From contig JBFMCV010000007.1 of NCBI GenBank assembly GCA_040754335.1, positions 1-64,000 on the forward strand: a DNA stretch of 64,000 nucleotides, written 5' to 3'. Both the position numbers and the translations under genes were made by a program. This document shows, piece by piece, positions 52,934 through 60,923 of the stretch. The stretch comes from Thermodesulfobacteriota bacterium. GTDB lineage: Bacteria; Desulfobacterota_D; UBA1144; Nemesobacterales; UBA2774. The number at the start of each line of letters is the position of its first letter. Within the stretch, counting starts at the first letter, position 1. The notes beneath the pieces are model-generated. The model searched no databases. It had not been told where the DNA came from and was given only the letters and a program-made list of their open reading frames with translations.

Positions 52934-53758
52934 ATGAAGAACATAATCAAAGCAGCTCTGCTAGTTATTGCCGTGCTTCTCTCCGCGGATTTTACGCGGA
53001 CGGCATTCTCCGGGGAGGCCGCTCTGCAGTTCTCCGATGGGAAATGGGTAGACCTCACGCACGATTTCGCGGGCAATACGGTCTACTGGCCGACGGGGGA
53101 AGGTTTCAGGCTCGAGACGGTATTCCAGGGCACAACAGACAAGGGCTACTACTACGCGGCTAATAAATATACGGCCGAGGAGCACGGGGGGACGCACATA
53201 GACGCGCCGCGCCATTTCGCCGAGGGCAGGCAGACACTCGACGAGATACCGCTCGAAAGCCTCATCGGCACCGCCGTCGTGATCGACGTTTCGAAGAAAG
53301 CCGCTTCCGACCGTGATTACCAGGCAGGCGTCGCGGACTTTACCGCATGGGAGGGCGCCAACGGAAGGATCCCCGACAACGCCATAGTCCTACTCAATAC
53401 GGGTTATGCGAAGTACTGGCCCGACAGGGTGAAATACATGGGGACCGACAAAAAAGGACAGGAAGCGATAAAAAACCTCCATTTCCCGGGCCTCGACCCG
53501 GCGGCAGCGAAGTGGCTCACGGAGAACCGCAAGATAAGCGCGATCGGCCTCGACACCCCGAGCATAGATTACGGGCAATCCGTGCTTTTCGAAAGCCACA
53601 GGATTTTGTTCAAGGAGAACATCCCGGCTTTCGAGAACGTTGCGAACCTGGACTTGGTTCCGGCGAAGGGCGCCCTTGTCGTCGCTCTTCCGATGAAGAT
53701 AAAGGGCGGGAGCGGAGGGCCTCTCAGGATCGTTGCGCTCATACCTGAAACCGATTAA
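52934..53758 (+). CDS. Exported cyclase-family metal hydrolase
   Basis: Member of the cyclase/kynurenine-formamidase-like family (PF04199 type). A signal peptide covers about 1-27. The metal motif HGGTHIDAPRHF (H84, H88, D90, H94) is complete, and LDTPSIDYG near residue 213 is also conserved. 274 residues. The substrate cannot be told from sequence; relatives hydrolyse N-formylkynurenine or other amides or esters. It starts 22 bases after budA and 17 before the next gene, so the three are probably co-transcribed. Confidence 0.88.
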   Translation: MKNIIKAALLVIAVLLSADFTRTAFSGEAALQFSDGKWVDLTHDFAGNTVYWPTGEGFRLETVFQGTTDKGYYYAANKYTAEEHGGTHIDAPRHFAEGRQTLDEIPLESLIGTAVVIDVSKKAASDRDYQAGVADFTAWEGANGRIPDNAIVLLNTGYAKYWPDRVKYMGTDKKGQEAIKNLHFPGLDPAAAKWLTENRKISAIGLDTPSIDYGQSVLFESHRILFKENIPAFENVANLDLVPAKGALVVALPMKIKGGSGGPLRIVALIPETD

Positions 53759-53775
53759 GCGGGTAAAATATAAGA

Positions 53776-54171
53776 ATGAAGCCCGGCATTCAGACGAGAA
53801 AGCAGGCGCTCGAAGAAGGGAAGCAGAGGGACATCACGGAGACGGCGAAGGAAGCGGGCCTGCTCGTCCCCGTCTTTATTACTGCTGCCGTCTGGGATAC
53901 CTGGATCACGCCCGAGGGGCCGGGCGCGAAGACGGAAGAGGACGAGAAGAGAAGGCTGAGGAGCATACTCGACAAGCTTCTATATTTCATAAGAGTCCAC
54001 CGCCAGACCAACAAATCCAACCTGATTTACTTTCCGGTGCCGCTCACGAGGGGAGGGAAAGAGGAGAACGTGCAGCTCATGTCGCACCTGGGCCCTCTCG
54101 AAAAGGCCGACCGGAGGCCATGCATCACTATTATGACCCCTGAGGAATACGACCTTGAAAGAGAGCCTTGA
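53776..54171 (+). CDS. Small protein, possibly DUF6573-like
   Basis: 131 residues, no signal peptide, no membrane helix. The N-terminal part DITETAKEAGLLVPVFITAAVWDTWI is reminiscent of DUF6573 proteins, which I recall from plasmids and mobile DNA; this is from memory. The rest contains RLRSILDKLLYFIRVH and LIYFPVPLTRGGKEE. Function unknown. Third gene of the budA run. Confidence 0.6.
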   Translation: MKPGIQTRKQALEEGKQRDITETAKEAGLLVPVFITAAVWDTWITPEGPGAKTEEDEKRRLRSILDKLLYFIRVHRQTNKSNLIYFPVPLTRGGKEENVQLMSHLGPLEKADRRPCITIMTPEEYDLEREP

Positions 54172-54420
54172 TTGAACCCGCCTGCCGACACGTACGACCC
54201 ATCCATCTTAAGCCGCGAATTTAGCCGAGGACAAAAGACGATGCAGAGGACGGGGATAATAGTTGAGACAGCCCCGGCTCGGTCCGTCGCCGAGACGAGC
54301 GTTGTGACTACGCCGAACTAGCAGTGCGAACGGGTTTGGTTTAGCAGAGTAGGAGCCGAGAGTCGCATGCCTGAGGGGTGCTCACCCGCCGCCGATTCTG
54401 TACATGTCGGGAAAAGACGA

Positions 54421-54441
54421 GATGCTGAAACGAGTTCAGCA
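54421..54441. repeat. Hairpin repeat family E, copy 2
   Basis: Arms ATGCTGAA / TTCAGCAC around ACGAG; 7 of 8 pairs. Confidence 0.55.
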
Positions 54442-54514
54442 CGACAAGAAAATTGGAGAATTTCAGCCCGAAGTGTTTAACATTTACATTGACGAACAAA
54501 AACCACAGATGATG

Positions 54515-54520
54515 TATAAT
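54515..54520 (+). promoter_or_regulatory. Candidate -10 box of iscS
   Basis: Perfect TATAAT 22 bases before the iscS ATG. A TTGACG lies upstream, but with a 20-base spacer, longer than normal, so the promoter is tentative. Confidence 0.35.
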
Positions 54521-54541
54521 ATCTTATGACCGGGCAGGGTT

Positions 54542-55684
54542 ATGGAATACAGGGAAATTTATCTCGATAACAACGCAACGACGAAGCCGCTTCCCGAGGT
54601 GAGGGAAGAGGTCTATGAGATACTGGGCGACGAATTCGGAAACCCCTCGAGCGCCCATTCCAGAGGAGAAAGAGCGAGGAAGCACCTAGCGGGCGCCAGG
54701 GAAAAAGTAGCTGAGCTCATAGGCTCGAAGCCGTCCAAGATCACGTTCACGAGCTCGGGGACGGAGTCGAACAACATGGCGTTTTATTCCTCGACCAGGG
54801 ACAAGGGGAAGAAATGCCGCATCATCACGACTACCGTAGAACATTCCTCTATAAGGAAGATGTGCAGCTATCTCTGCATCAACGGCGTGGAAATTAAGCT
54901 CGTAGAGGTCGACGGTAAAGGCCTGATCGACCTCGACGGGTTCAGGAAAATGATGAACGGAGATACTTCGCTCGTTTCCGTGCAGTGGGTGAACAACGAA
55001 ACGGGCGTCGTTCAGCCCGTAGTCGAGGTCGGAGAGATGTGCCGTGAGAGAGGCGTGCCTTTCCACACTGACGCGGCGCAGGCCGTTGGAAAGCTCGAAA
55101 TGAGGGTCGAAGAACTGCCGTTCGATTTCCTTACGTTCACAGGGCACAAATTCCACGGCCCCCAGGGAGCCGGAGCCATCTACACGAAAGACAAATTCCT
55201 TCTCGCGCCGATGATGTTCGGAGGGTTCCAGGAGGAGGGTTTCAGGCCGGGGACCCAGAACCTGCCGGGGATAGTCGGGCTCGGCAAGGCCGCTGAGCTG
55301 AGAAAGAACGAGCTCCTACGGCTTACGGCATACATGAAGGATGTGAGGGACAGGTTCGAAGCCATGGTGCTCGACTTCGTCCCGGGGACCAGGGTGAACG
55401 GCGAAGTAAAGAACAGGGTTTGCAACACCACGAATATCATGTTCGGAGGGATAGACGGGAGGAAGCTCGTAAGGGAGCTCGACGAGGCGGGCGTGAGGTG
55501 CTCGCAGAGCTCGGCGTGCACCAACTTCGAGGTCTCGCCCTCGTACGTTTTGTGTGCGATGGGCCTCACGGAGGAAGAAGCGTACTCAAGCATCAGGTTC
55601 AGTTTTTCGGTAGAGAACACCCTCGATGAAGCAGACACGGCCGCCCGCATCATAAGAGACATCTGCGAAAGAATGAGAACCTAG
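54542..55684 (+). CDS. iscS: Cysteine desulfurase, IscS/NifS type
   Basis: PLP enzyme that takes sulfur from cysteine for iron-sulfur clusters and thiolated tRNA. LDNNATTKPLPEV at the start, SGTESNN, HTDAAQAVGK, the PLP lysine K203 in TGHKFHGPQG, and the sulfur-carrying C326 in CSQSSACTN. 380 residues. No iscU, iscR or mnmA gene is near, so whether it serves Fe-S cluster or tRNA work is open. Confidence 0.94.
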   Translation: MEYREIYLDNNATTKPLPEVREEVYEILGDEFGNPSSAHSRGERARKHLAGAREKVAELIGSKPSKITFTSSGTESNNMAFYSSTRDKGKKCRIITTTVEHSSIRKMCSYLCINGVEIKLVEVDGKGLIDLDGFRKMMNGDTSLVSVQWVNNETGVVQPVVEVGEMCRERGVPFHTDAAQAVGKLEMRVEELPFDFLTFTGHKFHGPQGAGAIYTKDKFLLAPMMFGGFQEEGFRPGTQNLPGIVGLGKAAELRKNELLRLTAYMKDVRDRFEAMVLDFVPGTRVNGEVKNRVCNTTNIMFGGIDGRKLVRELDEAGVRCSQSSACTNFEVSPSYVLCAMGLTEEEAYSSIRFSFSVENTLDEADTAARIIRDICERMRT

Positions 55685-55773
55685 CTGACGCACCATTTCC
55701 CAGCACCCCCGCTTCTCTCGGACACCTCCGGCCGAGCTCACCGCGCACCGTCTGATAAAATCAACTAAAAAAC

Positions 55774-56313
55774 ATGGACAGGGCAAGAAAGAACATCCTG
55801 ATAACGGGCCTCCCCGGAATCGGGAAGACCACACTCATAAAGCAGCTCGTATACGAGCTCGCGAGATACCGCCCGGCAGGGTTCTACACCGAGGAGATAC
55901 GCCACAAAGGGGAGAGGAAGGGGTTTCAGCTCGTCGGCCTAGACGGGAGAAAATCCATACTAGCCCACGTGTTCATCGACAGCCCGTACCAGATCGGGAA
56001 ATACAAGGTCGACGTCACGGCTTTTGATTCGTTCCTCGATTCCCTCAAGCTAACGGAGCCGGAAGAGGGCATCATAGTAATCGACGAGATAGGGAAAATG
56101 GAATGTCTTTCCCCGAAATTCGTGCGCATGATACAGGAGCTGCTGGACTCGAAAAATATCATCATCGCGACCATAGCCCATACCGACGGGGGCATCAAGG
56201 GCAAGATCAAGGAACGGGACGACGTAAGGCTCTTTAAAATGAACCTCGAAAACAGGGACAGGATAAGATACGAGATAATAGAAGCGGTCGAGGGTCTTGC
56301 AGATGTCAAGTAA
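55774..56313 (+). CDS. P-loop NTPase, THEP1/NTPase_1 family
   Basis: Nucleoside triphosphatase of the THEP1 type (archaeal and human cancer-related NTPase family). Walker A is GLPGIGKTTL at residue 12, Walker B IIVIDEIGKME around 98, and the AHTDGG segment follows. 179 residues, the family length. Hydrolyses NTPs in vitro in relatives; the cellular role is unknown. It lies 89 bases after iscS with no visible Shine-Dalgarno. Confidence 0.88.
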   Translation: MDRARKNILITGLPGIGKTTLIKQLVYELARYRPAGFYTEEIRHKGERKGFQLVGLDGRKSILAHVFIDSPYQIGKYKVDVTAFDSFLDSLKLTEPEEGIIVIDEIGKMECLSPKFVRMIQELLDSKNIIIATIAHTDGGIKGKIKERDDVRLFKMNLENRDRIRYEIIEAVEGLADVK

Positions 56314-56922
56314 TTCGAGGACAAAAATAGTCCCATCGCAATATATAAAAGCAATATATAAAAAGCGATATATTGTTCTTCTTTTCCTTGATGACTCGTC
56401 TAAGCGACTTCGCTCAGGACAGGCTCCTGCTCAGGCGTTTGATTGTAAGCCCAACCCATTCATACTTCGATAAACTCAGTACGAACGGGTTGGGTTTCGT
56501 TGCCGGTTTAAGCGGAAGAGATATGGAAGGATCGTATGCTAGCGGGGACCGTCCTTCGACAGGCTTCCGGCTTCATTAAAACTACGCCGGACATGCAGGA
56601 CGAACGGGTAGGGACTCACTTGCGAGTCGGACAGAGGAAGTTGGAAAGAATCGTTTATGAGCGCAGATTCTGCGCCTCAGGGCGAACGGGTGGGGTTGAG
56701 CAGAGTCGGTGAATGGACTTTATGCCCGCGGGTGCTCACCCGCTGTCGGATTCTGTGAATGTCGGGAAATACAAACCCACCTTCATTACATGCTATCCAG
56801 AAATATTCCGGCCGCGAATTATTTAAACATCTACAGACCGCCGGAATGTGCCGTCTTCAGACCGAAAACCGATGAATCTATTTTGCGGGAAAAACGGGCT
56901 GGTAAAGTTTGTTCAGCCGGCC
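56314..56922. repeat. Convergent spacer with repeats
   Basis: Holds a CTTCTTTTCCTTGATGA piece also seen near 51800, a CCCATTCATACTTCGATAAACTCAG...GAACGGG palindrome (56455-56490), a CCGGC...GCCGG hairpin (56566-56590) and part of family B (56651-56690). A GCGGGTGCTCACCCGC palindrome (56727-56742) and the GATTCTGTGAATGTCGGGAAATAC module (56749) follow. No gene seen. Confidence 0.65.
56651..56690. repeat. Family B, copy 4 (right half only)
   Basis: Only the end block with the perfect palindrome GCGCAGATTCTGCGC and GGCGAACGGG is present. Confidence 0.55.
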
Positions 56923-57552
56923 TCATCGAGGGCAGGAAGAAAGGCAGTCGTACTCGGCTGTTTTACATCCCTCCATGCACTCGCCGCGCTTTCCGCCTTC
57001 ACCCGAGAACATGGAGCAGTTCCCCTCACATTCCCCGAGCCCGGACGTGCAAGTCGCGGTGCAGGGGTTATTCTCGTAGACCCGGGGGTCTAACGTCGGA
57101 GCGGGAGCCGGATTCGCGCACAGGTTGTTGCATTTATCGAGCTCATCACCGCAGTCCCTTTCGCAAGCGGCCCTCTCCACGCTCGCGGCGCCTCCCCCTA
57201 CGTGTTTCGTGCACGACTCGATGCAGTCCCTCGACCTGTACTCGCACGCGACAGCGCAGGTCTTGTCGCTGTAAGGCCCGGGTTTGGGCGTGGGACGCGG
57301 CGTAGGGTGGAGACAACTCTCGTCGCATGCGATCTCCTCATCCGCGCAGGCTTCCAGACACTCCCTCTTTTTCCCGCTCTCGACCCCTCCGCCTACGATC
57401 TGGGTACAGGAGAGCTCGCAATTCTTCCGGGAGTCATCACAGCTTTCGGGGCAAGGAACTTCGGGGGCATCGTCCGCAGCGAGGGCTAAGTGCATGAAAA
57501 TAACCAGCAAGAGGAAGTGCAGTATCCCGAACGCCTGAAGGGTTCTTATCAT
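56923..57552 (-). CDS. Exported protein with three 8-cysteine modules
   Basis: 209 residues; I recognise no family. A signal peptide (about 1-25) is followed by three modules at 34-80, 99-145 and 164-207. Each follows C-x3-C-x6-C-x3-C-x15-C-x3-C-x6-C-x3-C (the central gap is 12 in the third). That makes 24 cysteines and no others in the mature part. Module starts lie exactly 65 residues apart, joined by Pro-rich linkers (HPTPRPTPKPGP; NPAPAPTLDP). Paired CxxxC motifs on two helices suggest a disulfide-stapled helical hairpin per half-module, four disulfides each. Function, and whether it binds metal or acts as a toxin or structural protein, is unknown. Confidence 0.8.
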   Translation of the reverse strand: MIRTLQAFGILHFLLLVIFMHLALAADDAPEVPCPESCDDSRKNCELSCTQIVGGGVESGKKRECLEACADEEIACDESCLHPTPRPTPKPGPYSDKTCAVACEYRSRDCIESCTKHVGGGAASVERAACERDCGDELDKCNNLCANPAPAPTLDPRVYENNPCTATCTSGLGECEGNCSMFSGEGGKRGECMEGCKTAEYDCLSSCPR

Positions 57553-57703
57553 CGTTTTATTCTTAAAATTATCCTTTCCTAGAATCTACCCGTAATTTCA
57601 ATGATTATAAAACGAGAGAGATCACTAGCGAGGAGCCTTGGGCCGAGAGAGCCTCACCCCGGTTTGTTGTTACATTACAATGCTCTCGTTATAATGTGAG
57701 ACC

Positions 57704-59041
57704 ATGGACCGGGAGAGGCTCAGGGCTGATGCGATTTCCATTTTCAAGGCCGGACTCGGGGCGGTCGAGCCCGGTAACGCGGTAAGAAAACATCTTGGGG
57801 TAAAGGAAGGCGTCTTTGAAATAAACGGCAGGAAATACACGCTGCCGGACTTCGAGAACATATACGTGATAGGTATGGGGAAAGCCGCGGCCCCGATGGC
57901 ACGCGCCGTCGAGGACATACTCGGGGACCGTATCACGGCAGGGATAATAAACGTAAAGTACGGCCACACGGCCGCGCTGAAGAAGGTCAGGATAAACGAG
58001 GCGTCCCACCCCGTGCCCGACGAGGCGGGTCTGAGGGGCGCAATGGAGATCGTGAGCCTCCTCGGAAAAACTGGTGAACGCGACCTCGTGATATTCCTGA
58101 TTTCGGGAGGAGGCTCGGCGCTTCTGCCGCTGCCCGCGGAAGGTATTACGCTCGGGGACAAGCAGGTTCTCACAAAGAGACTGCTCGAATGCGGTGCGAC
58201 GATACACGAGATGAACGCGATAAGAAAACACGTTTCCCGGGTCAAAGGCGGGAGGCTCGCGAGACTCGCCTATCCCTCGGCGCTCATCTCCCTCATCCTC
58301 TCGGACGTCATAGGGGACGACCTCGACTCTATCGCCTCGGGCCCTACGGTGCCGGACACGAGCACGTTCGCCGACTGCCGGAATATCATCGCGAAGTACG
58401 GGCTCGAACGGAAGCTGCCTCCGGCGATTGTCACATACATAGAAAGCGGTATGAACGGCGGGGCCGAGGAGACGCCCAAGCCCGGAGACTCCGCATTCAG
58501 CCGCACGCAGAACGTCGTGGTCGGGAGCAATATAGCGGCAGCCATGGCGGCAAAGGAGAGGGCGGCTGAGCTCGGATACAATTCCCTCATCCTCTCAACG
58601 TTTATAGAGGGCGAAACCGGGGCCGCCGCGAAGCTCCACGCGGCGGTAGCGAGGGAGATAATATCGTCAGGGAACCCCGCGGCACCGCCCGCCTGCGTAA
58701 TATCGGGCGGGGAAACGACAGTCACTCTCGAAGGAAAAGGTACCGGAGGGAGGAACCAGGAATTCGCGCTCGCGTCGGCAATCGACATAGACGGGCTGGA
58801 AAACGTGCTCGTGCTGAGCGCCGGGACGGACGGCACGGACGGCCCCACCGACGCGGCCGGGGCGTTCGCCGACGGAGCTACCATGGAAAGGGCACGCAAG
58901 CTCGGACTCGACGCGCGCAGGCACCTCGTCGAAAACGACTCCTACAATTTTTTCAAGCCCCTCGGCGATCTCCTGATAACCGGGCCGACGAACACGAACG
59001 TCATGGACCTTAGGGTGCTTTTAGTCTCGAAAATCCAATGA
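57704..59041 (+). CDS. Glycerate 2-kinase, MOFRL type
   Basis: Phosphorylates D-glycerate, typically to 2-phosphoglycerate, in serine or glyoxylate metabolism. N-terminal domain with IYVIGMGKAAAPMARAVE, SHPVPDEAG and LISGGGSALLPLPAEGI, then NAIRKHVSRVKGGRLA. The C-terminal MOFRL domain carries ISGGETTVTLEGKGTGGRNQE and AGTDGTDGPTDAAGAF. 445 residues, normal. With glycine cleavage genes elsewhere in the window it hints at glycine-serine-glycerate flow, an inference. Confidence 0.93.
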   Translation: MDRERLRADAISIFKAGLGAVEPGNAVRKHLGVKEGVFEINGRKYTLPDFENIYVIGMGKAAAPMARAVEDILGDRITAGIINVKYGHTAALKKVRINEASHPVPDEAGLRGAMEIVSLLGKTGERDLVIFLISGGGSALLPLPAEGITLGDKQVLTKRLLECGATIHEMNAIRKHVSRVKGGRLARLAYPSALISLILSDVIGDDLDSIASGPTVPDTSTFADCRNIIAKYGLERKLPPAIVTYIESGMNGGAEETPKPGDSAFSRTQNVVVGSNIAAAMAAKERAAELGYNSLILSTFIEGETGAAAKLHAAVAREIISSGNPAAPPACVISGGETTVTLEGKGTGGRNQEFALASAIDIDGLENVLVLSAGTDGTDGPTDAAGAFADGATMERARKLGLDARRHLVENDSYNFFKPLGDLLITGPTNTNVMDLRVLLVSKIQ

Positions 59042-59168
59042 ATTCTGGCAAGTGTATGATAATATATCGCAACACATAGCATTCGAGCGGGGCCGTCCCC
59101 TGCAAAAAACTGTCAGACCGAAGACTCTTCTGATATACTTACAAAACTAAACGAAAGGGCAAGTTTAA

Positions 59169-60371
59169 TTGAATCCCATCCAGTTCGTGACGGACATAAT
59201 AAAAGAAATAGGCGTCCCCGGCCTTTTCGATATCGCCTTTATGTCGCTCCTCATCTACGCGCTGCTTGTTTTATTCAACAAGACGAAGGCGCGTTTCGTG
59301 CTCACAGGGGTGATAATAATAAGCATCGTCTATCTCCTGGCGCGTCAGTTCAACCTCGTGCTGACGACCTCGGTGCTACAGACGTTCTTCGCGGTAATAT
59401 TCATCGCCCTCATAATCATTTTCCAGGAGGAGATAAGGCAGTTCCTCGAGCAGATCGCCCTCTGGAGCCTGAACCCGCAGCTCGCCCTCGAAAGATCCCG
59501 CGGCTCGTCCCGCGAGGAGATCGAGGTGCTCGTAAACACGATCACCGACCTCGCCAAGGACAGGATCGGGGCGCTCATCGTGCTTCCGGGGAAAACAACA
59601 ATAGAGAGGTCGGTCGAAGGCGGGAAGACGCTTAACGGGAAGCTGAGCGAGCCTCTCCTCAAGAGCCTCCTCGACCCGCACTCCATAGGACACGACGGGG
59701 CGATAATCATAGATAACGGGAACGTGGTTAAATTCTCCTGCCACCTTCCGCTGTCGAAGAACTTCGCAATGCTTCTCAACAGGGGCACGCGGCACGCGGC
59801 CGCCCTGGGGCTCTCGGAGCTGAGCGACGCGCTCTGCCTGGTGGTGTCGGAGGAAAAGGGGACCATCTCCGTCGCGAGGAACGGGGAGCTGAGGGAGATA
59901 GGGAGCGAGCAGCTCAACCTGATCCTCGAAAAATTCTACAGCGAGGTGAAGCCTATAAAGAAAAGAAAGCACTGGTTCACTTTCTTTACGAAGAACTACA
60001 GGGAAAAAGCGATTGCCGTGCTGATGGCGGTCGCACTGTGGTTCGTGTTCGTGCACGAATCAAAGCTCGTCTACAGGACCTACAACGTCCCGGTCAAATA
60101 TACGACGCTGCCGTCGGACCTGAAGGTCGACGACATCAAGCCCGAGACCGTAAAAGTCACATTCCTAGGGCCGAGGAGGGCGTTTTACTTCTTCAACGAG
60201 AAGGAGGTCGAGCTCTTCCTCAAGATACCTGAGGCGAGGAAAGGGATAAAGACCGTGAATATATCTGAATCGAGCTTGAAATTCCCCAAGGACATCTCCC
60301 TCGAAAATATAGAGCCGAGGAGGGTGCTCGTAAGGATAGACAACGTTGCGCCGAAAGAGGAGAAGAAATAA
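59169..60371 (+). CDS. cdaA: Diadenylate cyclase CdaA fused to a YbbR/CdaR domain
   Basis: Predicted to make the second messenger c-di-AMP from two ATP. TTG start nine bases after AAAGGG. Three N-terminal membrane helices (about 20-85), a DisA_N/DAC domain (100-255) with the DGA motif at D176, and a segment GTRHAAALGLSE at 206-217. There the usual R-H-R reads R-H-A. A fourth membrane helix (about 280-296) is followed by one YbbR domain (300-392). In Firmicutes the cyclase CdaA and its regulator CdaR are separate, adjacent genes, CdaR having several YbbR domains. Here a single 400-residue chain carries both. No glmM follows. Confidence 0.9.
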   Translation: MNPIQFVTDIIKEIGVPGLFDIAFMSLLIYALLVLFNKTKARFVLTGVIIISIVYLLARQFNLVLTTSVLQTFFAVIFIALIIIFQEEIRQFLEQIALWSLNPQLALERSRGSSREEIEVLVNTITDLAKDRIGALIVLPGKTTIERSVEGGKTLNGKLSEPLLKSLLDPHSIGHDGAIIIDNGNVVKFSCHLPLSKNFAMLLNRGTRHAAALGLSELSDALCLVVSEEKGTISVARNGELREIGSEQLNLILEKFYSEVKPIKKRKHWFTFFTKNYREKAIAVLMAVALWFVFVHESKLVYRTYNVPVKYTTLPSDLKVDDIKPETVKVTFLGPRRAFYFFNEKEVELFLKIPEARKGIKTVNISESSLKFPKDISLENIEPRRVLVRIDNVAPKEEKK

Positions 60372-60468
60372 GGGCGGGTTTTTCGGCGGGCCCGGTCTCG
60401 ATCGGATACCGCAACAGTTTCATAAGCAGCAAGCGGCTCGTAACAGGGCTGTGCGGAGCGGGTACCGG

Positions 60469-60822
60469 TTATCTCCCGAGAGCGCTCAGGAACTTGACTT
60501 GCTCCTCGAGCGCCTCCCTGGTTACGGTAAATATATCGAAGGATTTGCTCAGCGTGACCATACGGATATTTTCGGCGATGAGCCTCCCGCTCCCTTCGAC
60601 CCAGTAGACCGAGACTATCATCTCCATGCCGTTCGGGTGCCTGACCATGATAGAGGAGTATCTCTTGAGACCCGTGATCAGAGGGCTGTCCGGCACAGCC
60701 TCCACGACGACACCGCCCGCCCCGCCGTATTGCTCAATCAAACGTGCGAATACCGGCTCGACTATGTCGTCGAACACGACCGCCGCTCTCTCGCCGAGAA
60801 GCCAATCGGACCGCCCGCTCAA
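60469..60822 (-). CDS. Hypothetical protein
   Basis: 117 residues, not recognised. TTG start at 60822 with AAGGAG six bases upstream, a good signal that supports a real gene. It is a mixed alpha/beta protein without signal peptide or cysteines: helix VFDDIVEPVFARLIEQYGG, strand GVVVEAV, strands MEMIVSVYWVEGSGRLI, and a C-terminal helix. It might be a small Roadblock- or chaperone-like domain, but nothing in the sequence proves it. Convergent with the cyclase gene, whose stop is 97 bases away. Confidence 0.6.
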   Translation of the reverse strand: MSGRSDWLLGERAAVVFDDIVEPVFARLIEQYGGAGGVVVEAVPDSPLITGLKRYSSIMVRHPNGMEMIVSVYWVEGSGRLIAENIRMVTLSKSFDIFTVTREALEEQVKFLSALGR

Positions 60823-60923
60823 ATCAATCTCCTTTGATCATATCGCTCTCTACAGGCTTCAGTTTAAAAGACTAATCCGATAAAGCGAAATGAGGCTTAC
60901 TGCGCACGTTCAGGCGGGCAAGC

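Larger units (their letters stand above)
54172..54541. repeat. Repeat-rich spacer upstream of iscS
   Basis: Contains a GTGCGAACGGGTTTGG block (54324), a GGGTGCTCACCC palindrome (54377-54388), a GATTCTGTACATGTCGGGAAAA module (54395), family E copy 2 (54421-54441) and GTTTAACATTTACA (54475). No gene seen. Confidence 0.65.

Noticed and set aside
54489-54520. TTGACG/TATAAT as a standard iscS promoter
   Set aside because: The 20-base spacer is outside the usual 16-18; only the -10 box was kept, at low confidence.
56709-57305. 198-codon plus-strand open frame overlapping the Cys-rich gene
   Set aside because: Starts in repeats and is antisense to a gene with a signal peptide and regular cysteine modules.
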